From Hymenolepis diminuta (Eukaryota; Platyhelminthes; Cestoda; Cyclophyllidea; Hymenolepididae), in assembly GCA_900708905.1 (NCBI GenBank), contig CAADRB010000015.1, positions 2,313,820 through 2,377,819 of the forward strand: DNA of 64,000 nucleotides. The letters are read 5' to 3'. The notes beneath the pieces are model-generated. The model did not search any database, was not told where the DNA came from, and worked only from the letters and a program-made list of their open reading frames with translations. This document shows, one piece after another, positions 14,401 through 23,164 of this stretch. The position numbers and the translations under genes are program-made. Numbering within the stretch: the stretch's first letter is position 1; each line of letters begins with the position of its first letter.

Positions 14401-17400
14401 AAGCCATTATTTTAAAGAAAGACTCCTAAAGTATTGATAATAGTTTCAGAATTTTATCCACCAAGTACATCAGTTGCTACATAGTAAAAAAGGTCCCTTA
14501 GAGTTTATATTATAATCAGGGAATGCATTTGAGACTTGAAAATCCACAGAGTTAAGTAAGTGTAAATAGTCATTGTTTCAACAATAAAAAATCATAATTA
14601 CATCTAAGCAGGTTTCAGTTTCAAACTTATTATTCGGTTCTTCAAAATGTCAACTTCATCCCATAATTCTAATCAATTAAATTCAACACTTAGTGATTAA
14701 TCAACCATTTCGGGATTTGTAGGGACAGTTATTCACTTTTGAAGAACTTCAGATTTCTATTGTTATAGATTATACCTTTTAACCATTTATTATGGTGCAA
14801 AGAACCAAATAAGTTATTTCATTTGTTCTTCTCATATCTGCGGCCTTGACCTCTGCCTAAAACAGACGTTAGAGATCATAATTTCGAGACTTATCGATGA
14901 ATATCCGACTGCAAAATACCGGTTATGCGATTATTTAATGTGAGTGGATGTCTTTTCTATTCCAAGATATGCGTTAGAGAATACTCCTCCAAAATGAATT
15001 GTAGAAATCGTTGTTATTAAAGAGACACCAGATACCGGTGAGAACTGGAAGGGAAGTATAGGTTGAAACTATCACTGTGCAGAAGTGCAAATGCGCATTG
15101 GGTTATCACTTTAGTTGAAGTTGAAGTAACAGGACGTCGCCAACTTAGGAGTTATCAAATTGTAGGAACTAATGGACCAGAACCAGATTGTAGAATCTAA
15201 GACTATAGCTGGCAGCTTAGAGCCGAAGACAATAAATCCAAAAATAGAACACAAAGCATAGTGTAGGTCAAGCGTATTGAATAAACCACGATGAGGATTT
15301 GCGGGGGAAAGAAGAGAGAGGAAGAATANNNNGGGGGGGAAGCGTCGAACAGATAAATGATAAGCATGTGTCCGTGTGTGTGTACGTATGTGAGTGGAAA
15401 GGCAGTTCATACGAGTCACTTTAACAAGGACGTGTATGGAGGGATGAATACAGATGTACTTTAAAATGAAACTGGGCAGTTATTAAAAAAGGGGAATCGA
15501 TAACCTCGTCTAGACATGACAGATAGGGATTCGATGCATTAGGAGCATAAAGAAAAAAAACAAAACATTTTTAGAGAGAACGTGATTAAAGAATAACTTT
15601 TGAAAATGCATAGAGAACAATCCCTCACATGCATGAAGTATTGGCGTGATCAGTCTATCATATCTGAAACACCCAACAAAGTTTATTTCTGTCACCCAAT
15701 CTGTAAATTTCACCTGAAGAGAAATAGCACAAAAAATATTGAAATGAAATTTTGTCAATTGAAGGAGACTGTTCTTTTGTAAATGAAGTAATATTTTTGA
15801 AGTTTTTTAAAGAGATCTCAGCTCCACAAAAATGACAAAGAAGAATGACCTCAGTTTTCCTACTTCTGGTTGCTTTCCTTCGAAAGACAGAAGCAATTCA
15901 AGTGATCTGCACCGGAATTTCATCCCCAATTCTGGCACTAAGTATAATGTCCGTCTATTATACAAAACTGTCAATGCATACTGCAGTGCCTTAAACTTAC
16001 AAAATTTCCGGATTCATTACCCATTCTTCGATCTTAGCTGAGCAGTGAACAAGTAATAGCCTCAAACTCCGTGGACCAAAACCCTTTCTATCTCTCCAAT
16101 GTTGAACGATATAATGTTTACTAACTTTATAAAGAGCCAGATTTTATACTGTAATACTAACCTGATTATATTATTTTAGACAGATAATATCTATCTTGAG
16201 GTGAATAAATTTTTAGATGGAGACCATTGCAATAGTTTGGATTTCAAGATCTACCATATTTTTTTAATTGGTTGAATCTTTATTTACTCCAGTTCTAGCT
16301 CCACCTGGTCTCTTATTTCCTAACTTAATGAGAAGTTTCCTGTAGATAGCTTAACATTCTTTTCTCATCTTGCTGATTAACAAGACTTTACGGACTTCAA
16401 ATTGATAAAATATCCCTATTTTAGATCCTGGACGCATCTATTCCCAAAAAATGGTATCGTGTTATGTTATTAGCAATCGAATTACCCACTAAAAGGCTTT
16501 GGCTCTGCCCTACTCCCTGTAGGGAACGGGTCAACGAAATCCTCCATCAACAAACACTTTCCATCGTAAAAGACCTGTCCTTGGAGATTCTTGAAAATCT
16601 TCCAAGACCGCCAAATTCAACCTCATTTGATGGACCAATCTCAAGTGATGACTATTTGGTTATCAGCATAGCACCTGAGACCTCGAGAATATCTATTCAT
16701 TCAGAAGGCGAACCTACGAGTTTCTTCAATCTACTGGCTGCAATTGGGGGCCTATTTGGACTCTATCTGGGTCTCTCCCTCGTCACAGTGTTTGAATGTA
16801 TTGAATCCTACTATATATTGCTATCCGAGGGCTTCGGTACATTTCGCCATGCATTTAAATTGTGGAAGCGATTTGGAAAGAAGTTGTTAACTCGTGAAAA
16901 GAGCCCCGAGTACAAAGGGGAAGATGAGGCGGATGCAGCTAGATTAATGAGGTGGGCAATCTTATCTATCCAATTAGAATTCACTGATTAGGAAGTTGAC
17001 CACTTAAAGAATTAGAATCTTTCAATTCGAAAGATTTAAAAATAACATTCAATAATTTTAAGAGGTTTACTGGTGAGACTAGGAGATTAATTACCCGTCG
17101 GCTTGTCGCCTTATTAGTGTTTAAGGAGGTATATTTTTTAATCCTTTAACATAGCTTAATAACCAAATAAGAGAAATTTTTCGACTATTCGTCTCATTTT
17201 TAATGTATATAAGTATCATTCTTGTCTGCTCTTAGTTCTACAAAACAATATCTTGGTGTCGAAGAACCAAGAGGGTAAGCATTTAAAGCTTTAAATAATG
17301 CAGATAAATAAGGCAATTTATTTCTCTAAGAATGCGAGAAATGTTTTATAATTATTTGACATTACGAATGCTGTTACTTTTCAAAAACGAAATATTTAAA

Positions 17401-20400
17401 TGCATATTTTTTTCACAGGGGAACTTTTTCAAGTACTGAGGGGCATAACAGGTAAGATTTAATTTATTTTGTTCCATCCGTAATTCCGTCCATATTGTAA
17501 GAAAACCTCGCTGAATGGAGGAATATAATGATATTCTACATTCCGTTTCAATAATCTTTCTCACCTATGTCAAAGGTAATATCTTGGGATTTGTACTTTT
17601 TGTAATTAAGTCTTGGCCTTGGTTTTACTTTGGCAGTGGTGCCGTAGATTTCCACTTGTCCTTATTTTATTTTAAGACGGATTCGACTAACTAATGGTTG
17701 GGAGAATTCTAGCTAAATGAGATTTATTAAATCTATGAAGGTCTGGTCTAAAAACTTGACCAACGGTCGATGATAACCGTCAAAATATATACCGATATTG
17801 TACTTTAAAATATTGAAATAAATCTTCAAAATAATGTATTAAATGTCATTTTTAGCTCAATAAGAAATTCTTCGGCCAGTAATGTGAGTAAAAGGTGAGA
17901 TTCTGATTTCGTACAATCTTATCTTAATCACCTAACTGTAACAGAATATTTGACCGCATTACGAAATATCTTTGGCCACATTCGGTTTTTTCTCTAAACT
18001 TAAATTAAGGAGAGTTTTCTTTCAACTATAGTGGCTAAACTTCGATTTTGCAGAAGTATTTAAACGCAAGAATTGATAGACTGGACACTAAATTTATCCA
18101 AAAATGTCTTGACAAAATGTAATTCGTTCTTTTTTTTTGCTTTCTAGTTCGTCGGAGAGCATGTGAGTCGAGGAAAAAATATCCCTCGTTAACTTTACCA
18201 AAAACCTAAAAATCAATACCAGATATTTAAAATTTTATCATTTCATTTCAGTTTTGGGACAGTACCCGTAACCGAGCCTCTAAGGTAACGATTTATTTAA
18301 TGTTTCTAATCTATTAATAATTCAATTTAATTAATTTTGACTGTACTTAATTGTTTTTAGCCGCGGATTGACGTTTACAGCAGAGCAAGAAAGTGATATG
18401 TAAATGGTTATTTTTCAATATTTCTATTTTTATCCGCTCTGATAAACATTGCTCTGACTTCTATAGAAGAAGAAAACAGTGGCATTGCGATAAAACCCTA
18501 ATTTGCAACTTTGTTTTTTACTGGAAATTTATTATCAAATAGAATTTTCTCCAACTTGAAGAAGTAAAAGTGAATAAGTTCTAATCATAGGTGTCGAATA
18601 CTTTTTATGAGCGAGGCAGACGAGGTTAGGATTGAATTAGGACTATCACTACTTATATAAACTATTCTCCAGGAAATGTGTGAAACCATTAATACTGCCT
18701 TCATAAAAGAGATCAGACACAGAGGAAAATCTAAGTAGTTTGGAAACTATTTTAAAGTAGCTTTGATTTTGCAATCTAAATAATTAGAGATATAAGACAT
18801 AAACAATTGAACTCCTAATACATTTTCTATTAATTACAGTGCAACTCCATCAATGCAAGAAGTTCGAAAAAGGTAAGTTTTCCTTGGAGTTTATATCCGA
18901 GCTCAAATATTTGTAGCGTTAACAATGCCTCGTTTGTTTCAGAAGAACGCCATACACAAAACAAAGTGAAAGGTATTATTTAAAAATAATCGAGATTGTA
19001 AGCTATTCGAGGTGAGATATGACATTGATTTCCATCAGGTCATTCATTGGTCTATGACGGATAGTTGTTATTGATTCGGTGTGAATGTGTGTGTGTTCAT
19101 GAGTGGTTCACACATTTGATTGGTTGCATGCGGAGAAGATAGGCCTGTATGTTAACAGTTCTTTAAATATAACTACCACGGATCCCACTAAAATAGTGTT
19201 AAAATGAATAATTTCAAGGACTAAAACGTATTCATTTTCTATGGAAAAATATTAAATATACGCGTTACAATTCTATCCCAACATTTTAGTACTTACGATT
19301 GGGATGCCAGGTAAATTCATTCATTTTTGCTTTGCATAGTTTTAAGTTTATTTTATTTGACACCTATATAAATTTAGGCTACAAAGAGCTACTGAAAACA
19401 TTCAGGCATATCTCAATCAACATAACGCGTAAGTGCAGAAATTAATAGTACTGCACACCTGAAAATGAAAACTTTTCTGTGTCCAAAAGATGATAACTCA
19501 AGGATCAAAATAGTGGGTAGTATGATAAAGGTTTGAGAAAATTCAATTTCATACATAAAAATTTGGGTCTCAATCTTCCCTATGGCCTAGGATTGATCTG
19601 AATAGATTTAAGTAATATCTAAGAATCCCACGTACACATTTAGAAGTCGAGAGGTTCAATACGTCTATTCAGTAGGTTTAATAGTGAAACCATATTCAAT
19701 GAGGTTACTGGCACAGTTTTAACAGTGGAGCAACACTGATTGCCAGATCCAATAAGGGCTGCTCGGAATATACACCGAGTCCTTCATTTAAAAGAGGGTG
19801 GAACAAATAGAAAGGAGAAAATATCGATTAATTTGGGTTCTTTATCCGGATGTAGGTTAGCGATTTATTCAAGAAATACTGCAAATAACTTATCTATGTC
19901 ACTTGTGGTTAATTATAGGGCTTCGGCCACAAGTTGCGATTCCATGACTAGCACGTAAGATTTGCACTATTTTTAATGCTATCCTTTCTACAAACTTTAT
20001 TTTTCATAATGATAACTTCTGGGCATTTAACTCACGCAATGTATTTATTAAACCAAACGACAAAATAAAGATAGATAGTGTGTAGTAATCAGATTTTTAA
20101 GGACAGATATTAGGTTAATAGAGTAAAAGTAATCTTAATAATAGATGTTACGTATTCATTATACTTCGGTATATAAAAGATTTAGAGAGGGGAGTCTGAT
20201 TCTATCTTTGTTTTAATAAAACTTAGTTACGTTTATATTGATCTCTGCACATAAAACACTCTTGCATCTTATAAACTCTATTAGTCATATAGTAACGGCT
20301 ATAACCAACAGATGTCTATCAACACCTGGCGATTAGAAATGATTGACTGACGATAAGATATCCACTACAGTGTGCACAGGCGGTCCCGGTGTTTGTTTGC

Positions 20401-22736
20401 ATGTTTATGCATGGATACTTAAACAGGTGTCTATCATCACGCTGAGACTCCGATGACGAAACATGACCGACGTCTAACGAAGAAATATTTAGTATATATA
20501 CCTAATTTACTTATTAATAAATTGGGGTGGCTTGCCTGTCACCTCCGAACTGATCTGGCGACATGAGTGACTCGACTTATTCTATCTAATCGATCGATGT
20601 GGCCCCGCTAGACTTAACGTTATTATAGTAACCAACAGTAATTTCCAAAAGGCTCATAACTTATGAGCTGTATTTTTCGAAATATTTATATTATGTACTC
20701 CATTCTTGACATACTAATTGATTACTTAGTATATTAATCCGATTAAATGGCGTTCCCTAGCCAAGAGCATTTTTGACAATAATAATAAAACGTCTATCTT
20801 TTAAATCTTAGAGAGCATAGTACAGACCACAACGATTTCCAAGTTTACAGTATTTTAAAATTTTGATTAAATTTATTTGATTTGCGTTATCTTATTTATT
20901 TTAGAGAAGGAAGGACATATTCTCCCTACACGTAAGTAAATTTTGGTTTAAACAAGACTAATACATATGTATATGGCTTAAGACTAAAAAGGTCGGGTAA
21001 AATTTATCATGAAGTTTGTCATCTACTTTGCTTTTAAGCTGTCGTCATTTTTCTTTCTTCTCTATCTATTCTTTTTTGTTTTTCTCTGATTCTCGTTTTA
21101 AGAACGAAGTCTGAAAAATGCACAGCTGTTCTGGGAAAATGTGAAGAAAAGCCACTGTAATTACAATTAGAAAGTAGTAGATAAACTACGTAATTCCAGA
21201 ATAAGATTGCGTGAAGAACTTTTATGAGACCTTCCGCTCACGAAGTGTATTAAAATGTGAAATGTTTATTAAATACATGATTTATTTGCATATGTATATA
21301 AATTACCAGATATGACCATAGAATATTTTCACGTGAGATTCTTGCCTACCCTTTATTTTCATTGTTTTATGGATGGCGATATTGTATCCAATTTAGCAAG
21401 TAAATAATTAGCGGCGAAGAAAAGACTAAATCAAGCCTTGGAGATCAAAATATTAGTCATGTTACTATGCCACACTACTATTACTACCTATGTGTCCTTG
21501 AATGGACATAGTTTGTTAAAATGTGCCAAATTATGTGGTCGCTGTTTCGCAGCATTTTGAATAAATTGCTAGAATTTGCTTAATCCATTATTACTATTGG
21601 GTTCGGGTAATTTGTGACTAGTTAGGAGGCTAATGGGGCTATAACTTGACCATTGGAAGAAAAAATGAATTAAAGTAATGGGACCGACCATCATGACTAA
21701 AAAACCAGTTAATAAGTGCAAGATATTTGTTTCAACCCATGAAATTTAAATTTTGGAACATGACCTGTCCATTTAATGAATTTTATACAACTCGAATCCA
21801 AAGAATCAAATGAAGTAGGACTCAAAATCCCTCTCAGAATCCTTTCGATCCTCCCCTTTATTACTTATCGGACTTTCTTTTATCCGATTTCAATTGCATC
21901 ATATCATTAAAAATTGTAATTTTTGTATTACTGTGTTTAATAATGATAACAATGGTGTTCTTGAAACCAGTTTCACGCCAACCAATGTTAATTTTAGGGG
22001 TCCTACCACGGAATACAATTCTCCGACGAAAACGTACAATTTTTCATGAACCTTACTTTCTTAAAACTTAAATGTTTCGATTAGCTCATCACTGTCTTTT
22101 TCTCATATTAGGGAAGAGAGGTCCTATTCATCATACACGTAAGTATAACTATTTATTGATTATGAACAAATGCAAGAAATCATTTCCTCTTATGATTATT
22201 ATTAAATACTAAATCTGGTGAAAAATAATTACAATGGCATTTAGGAGAAATTTATCGCGACTATTTCAACCTTTTCATCTGGTTTGCCTGGTAGATTTTT
22301 TATTTGGATTGTTTTTCATTCTTTTATCCTGGACGAAGTCCATTTGGTACAGACAAAAGACAGATCAGACTAATACCTTCAGAAAAAGAGATGTTTGAAT
22401 GTTCTATTCCTTTCGCTTATTTATCGGTGAAATGAAAGATTCATTTTGATCAAAGAGGATTAAACAAGCAGAAGATAAATCCACTTTAGAGAGATACTTT
22501 TTTTCACTTAGTAAATTAGATTTTCTAACAATTCCAACCCGTATGTTATGAAAATTTATTTAGAAATACTATGCCTGCATGAATTCCTTAAGCCAGTTGG
22601 AATAGAGTTCATAATTATTTCAACTGCTAAATCTGTTCTTTTCAGACTAGTTCAAACTAGAGAAAACGACCAAAGTGTCTTAACTGATCCATCAACTTCA
22701 AGTATGACTTACGCGGAAAATTCTTCAACGCAATAG
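6775..22736 (+). CDS. DEG/ENaC (ASIC-like) sodium channel subunit with microexon-encoded C-terminal tail
   Basis: Amiloride-sensitive-type cation channel subunit; such proteins form plasma-membrane trimers. Main exons: 6775-7508, 9627-10230, 11954-12163, 13850-14167, 16425-16951. Microexons: 17236-17274, 17419-17451, 17856-17894, 18148-18162, 18252-18284, 18361-18399, 18840-18872, 18943-18972, 19290-19310, 19378-19428, 19919-19954, 20905-20931, 21998-22033, 22112-22138. Terminal exon: 22646-22736. Phases agree at every junction; the sum is 2943 nt, 980 aa plus stop. Seen: N-terminal HG gating motif (about residue 165), TM1 (about 180-204), FPAITVCPDSP after TM1, ectodomain motif GMQVLLHD, Cys motif VIQRWCGC, LCPTPC, and TM2 (about 723-750) with a GLS selectivity-filter triplet in GLYLGLSLVTVFE. 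Odd: about 230 residues follow TM2, mostly from microexons. One Cys of the usual CxxxC before CGC is Leu. A family member is certain; the subtype (FaNaC-, ASIC- or degenerin-like) and ligand are unknown. Confidence 0.9.
7509..9626 (+). other. channel intron 1
   Basis: From GTAAGT at 7509 to TATTCAG at 9626. The flanking bases AA + A join as Lys in frame, so no exon is needed between. The small open frame at 7999-8184 has no channel resemblance and is not called. Confidence 0.7.
10231..11953 (+). other. channel intron 2, with (AT)n microsatellite
   Basis: From GTTAGT at 10231 to TTTATAG at 11953, phase 0 on both sides. If the donor at 10231 is not used, the exon reads on to a stop at 10273-10275. 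A dinucleotide AT run occupies about 11381-11409. No exon was seen inside. Confidence 0.65.
11381..11409. repeat. (AT)n microsatellite
   Basis: Uninterrupted AT dinucleotide run in a channel intron. Confidence 0.95.
12164..13849 (+). other. channel intron 3
   Basis: From GTGAGT at 12164 to CTCATTTAG at 13849, phase 0. It carries one copy of the tRNA-like repeat on the minus strand (about 13001-13074). The open frame at 13539-13748 is not supported as an exon. Confidence 0.65.
13001..13074 (-). repeat. tRNA-like short repeat, copy 1
   Basis: The reverse strand has TGGCGCAGCGG (13065-13055), which fits the pol III A-box consensus TRGYNNARNNG. This is followed by CCATCTGCGAGGTC and a degenerate B-box, then GCGCACCAGTGAACGG. 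It shares order and wording with the copies near 49000, 49780 and 61590. Confidence 0.42.
14168..16424 (+). other. channel intron 4, with assembly gap
   Basis: From GTAGGT at 14168 to TTTTAG at 16424, phase 0. Four N bases lie at 15329-15332 between purine-rich and poly-G sequence. The channel alignment is continuous across the intron (MSDEE then ILDASIPKKW), so a missing exon is unlikely. Confidence 0.65.
15329..15332. other. assembly gap (4 N)
   Basis: Four undetermined bases between a GA-rich stretch and a G run. Confidence 0.99.
16952..17235 (+). other. retainable intron at the start of the tail
   Basis: Donor GAG|GTGGGC at 16952, acceptor CTCTTAG at 17235. If the intron is kept, translation runs 13 residues past Met-Arg-Trp and stops at TAG 16989-16991. 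That would give a short-tailed channel lacking all microexon-coded sequence. Confidence 0.5.
17236..17274 (+). CDS. channel tail microexon 1 (39 nt)
   Basis: CTCTTAG acceptor and GTAAGC donor. In phase it reads S-STKQYLGVEEPR. It is split two bases into a codon at both ends, as are all the following microexons. Confidence 0.8.
17419..17451 (+). CDS. channel tail microexon 2 (33 nt)
   Basis: TTTTTTTCACAG acceptor and GTAAGA donor. It reads G-GTFSSTEGHN in the predicted phase. The phase-0 reading contains TGA, so the phase is diagnostic. Confidence 0.82.
17856..17894 (+). CDS. channel tail microexon 3 (39 nt)
   Basis: ATTTTTAG acceptor and GTGAGA donor. It reads S-SIRNSSASNVSK. An internal GTGAGT at 17884 would give 28 nt and break the frame, so the 39-nt form is preferred. 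Confidence 0.72.
18148..18162 (+). CDS. channel tail microexon 4 (15 nt)
   Basis: Long pyrimidine tract then CTTTCTAG acceptor; GTGAGT donor. Only 15 nt, reading S-SSES. Length and phase fit the series. Confidence 0.7.
18252..18284 (+). CDS. channel tail microexon 5 (33 nt)
   Basis: TTTCATTTCAG acceptor and GTAACG donor. It reads I-FGTVPVTEPL in phase. Confidence 0.8.
18361..18399 (+). CDS. channel tail microexon 6 (39 nt)
   Basis: TTGTTTTTAG acceptor and GTAAAT donor. It reads S-RGLTFTAEQESD in phase. The intron before it is only 76 nt. Confidence 0.8.
18840..18872 (+). CDS. channel tail microexon 7 (33 nt)
   Basis: TTAATTACAG acceptor and GTAAGT donor. It reads I-ATPSMQEVRK in phase. Confidence 0.8.
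18943..18972 (+). CDS. channel tail microexon 8 (30 nt)
   Basis: CGTTTGTTTCAG acceptor and a weaker GTATTA donor. It reads R-RTPYTKQSE in phase. Basic residues beside Thr/Ser suggest a kinase site; this is inference. Confidence 0.72.
19290..19310 (+). CDS. channel tail microexon 9 (21 nt)
   Basis: CATTTTAG acceptor and GTAAAT donor. It reads S-TYDWDA in phase. Confidence 0.75.
19378..19428 (+). CDS. channel tail microexon 10 (51 nt)
   Basis: AAATTTAG acceptor and GTAAGT donor. It is the largest of the series, reading R-LQRATENIQAYLNQHN, which looks helical. The intron before it is 67 nt. Confidence 0.8.
19591..19611 (+). other. possible extra channel microexon (21 nt), low support
   Basis: CTTCCCTATGGCCTAG acceptor and GTAATA donor enclose 21 nt. 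In the channel phase these read A-IDLNRF and keep the frame into the next microexon. Length, phase and openness all fit, but the donor is weak, so it is left out of the main model. Confidence 0.3.
19919..19954 (+). CDS. channel tail microexon 11 (36 nt)
   Basis: GGTTAATTATAG acceptor and GTAAGA donor. It reads A-ASATSCDSMTS in phase. Confidence 0.75.
20905..20931 (+). CDS. channel tail microexon 12 (27 nt)
   Basis: TTTATTTTAG acceptor and GTAAGT donor. It reads T-EGRTYSPY. It is a near copy of microexon 14 (19 of 27 bases identical by hand count). Confidence 0.82.
21998..22033 (+). CDS. channel tail microexon 13 (36 nt)
   Basis: TTAATTTTAG acceptor and a weaker GTACAA donor. It reads T-GPTTEYNSPTK in phase and ends in AC, like its neighbours. 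Confidence 0.6.
22112..22138 (+). CDS. channel tail microexon 14 (27 nt)
   Basis: TCTCATATTAG acceptor and GTAAGT donor. It reads T-EERSYSSY. It is paralogous to microexon 12, with the same length, phase and junction bases. Confidence 0.82.
22646..22736 (+). CDS. channel terminal exon
   Basis: TGTTCTTTTCAG acceptor. It reads T-LVQTRENDQSVLT onward for 30 residues to TAG at 22734-22736, ending AENSSTQ. Its entry phase matches the 2-base carry-over shared by every microexon, so any in-frame skipping upstream still reaches this stop. Confidence 0.8.
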
Positions 22737-23164
22737 TTCTTTATTCGCTCAATGATCTTCAAATTCATACCGCTTTCTGAAAAAGGCAGGCGAAATTAAC
22801 CACTCCTACTTACAAAACATAAGTAGTCGAAAGCGTGAAAGAAGAGCATTTGGTTTCTGTTATCAAAATATAAAAAAATGGAAGCAATACTCCTGAGAAA
22901 TTAATTGCGTGCTTAGAGTAATTATAATAACATTGGGGTAGTTTTAATAGTGCCCGACTAAAAGGAACGTCAGTGTATAAGACTAAAATAGAGCAAAAAG
23001 GAATTCAAGATGATCATTTAATATGTATAATAGATCGACAGACAAGCACACTGTTGAATAATGTTCATCATTATTCACCGATCACAAAAAACAAGAAGAA
23101 AGCAGCTGATATTCAATCTTCACTGGAAGAACCAAACATCAAAAAAGGAAGTTAATGGACAAGG
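22737..23164. other. tail-to-tail intergenic spacer
   Basis: Spacer between the channel stop (+) and the MCU stop (-). A minus-strand AATAAA (TTTATT at 22740-22745) lies only a few bases past the channel stop. MCU transcripts ending there would have a 3' UTR spanning the whole spacer. The open frame at 22973-23155 is not called. Confidence 0.45.

Noticed and set aside
18032..18055. Candidate 24-nt channel microexon between microexons 3 and 4
   Set aside because: Length and sites fit, but in the required phase it reads S-G then TAA stop.
18591..18624. Candidate channel microexon (AATCATAG ... GTTAGG)
   Set aside because: It is 34 nt, which would break the frame kept by all its neighbours, and the acceptor lacks a pyrimidine tract.
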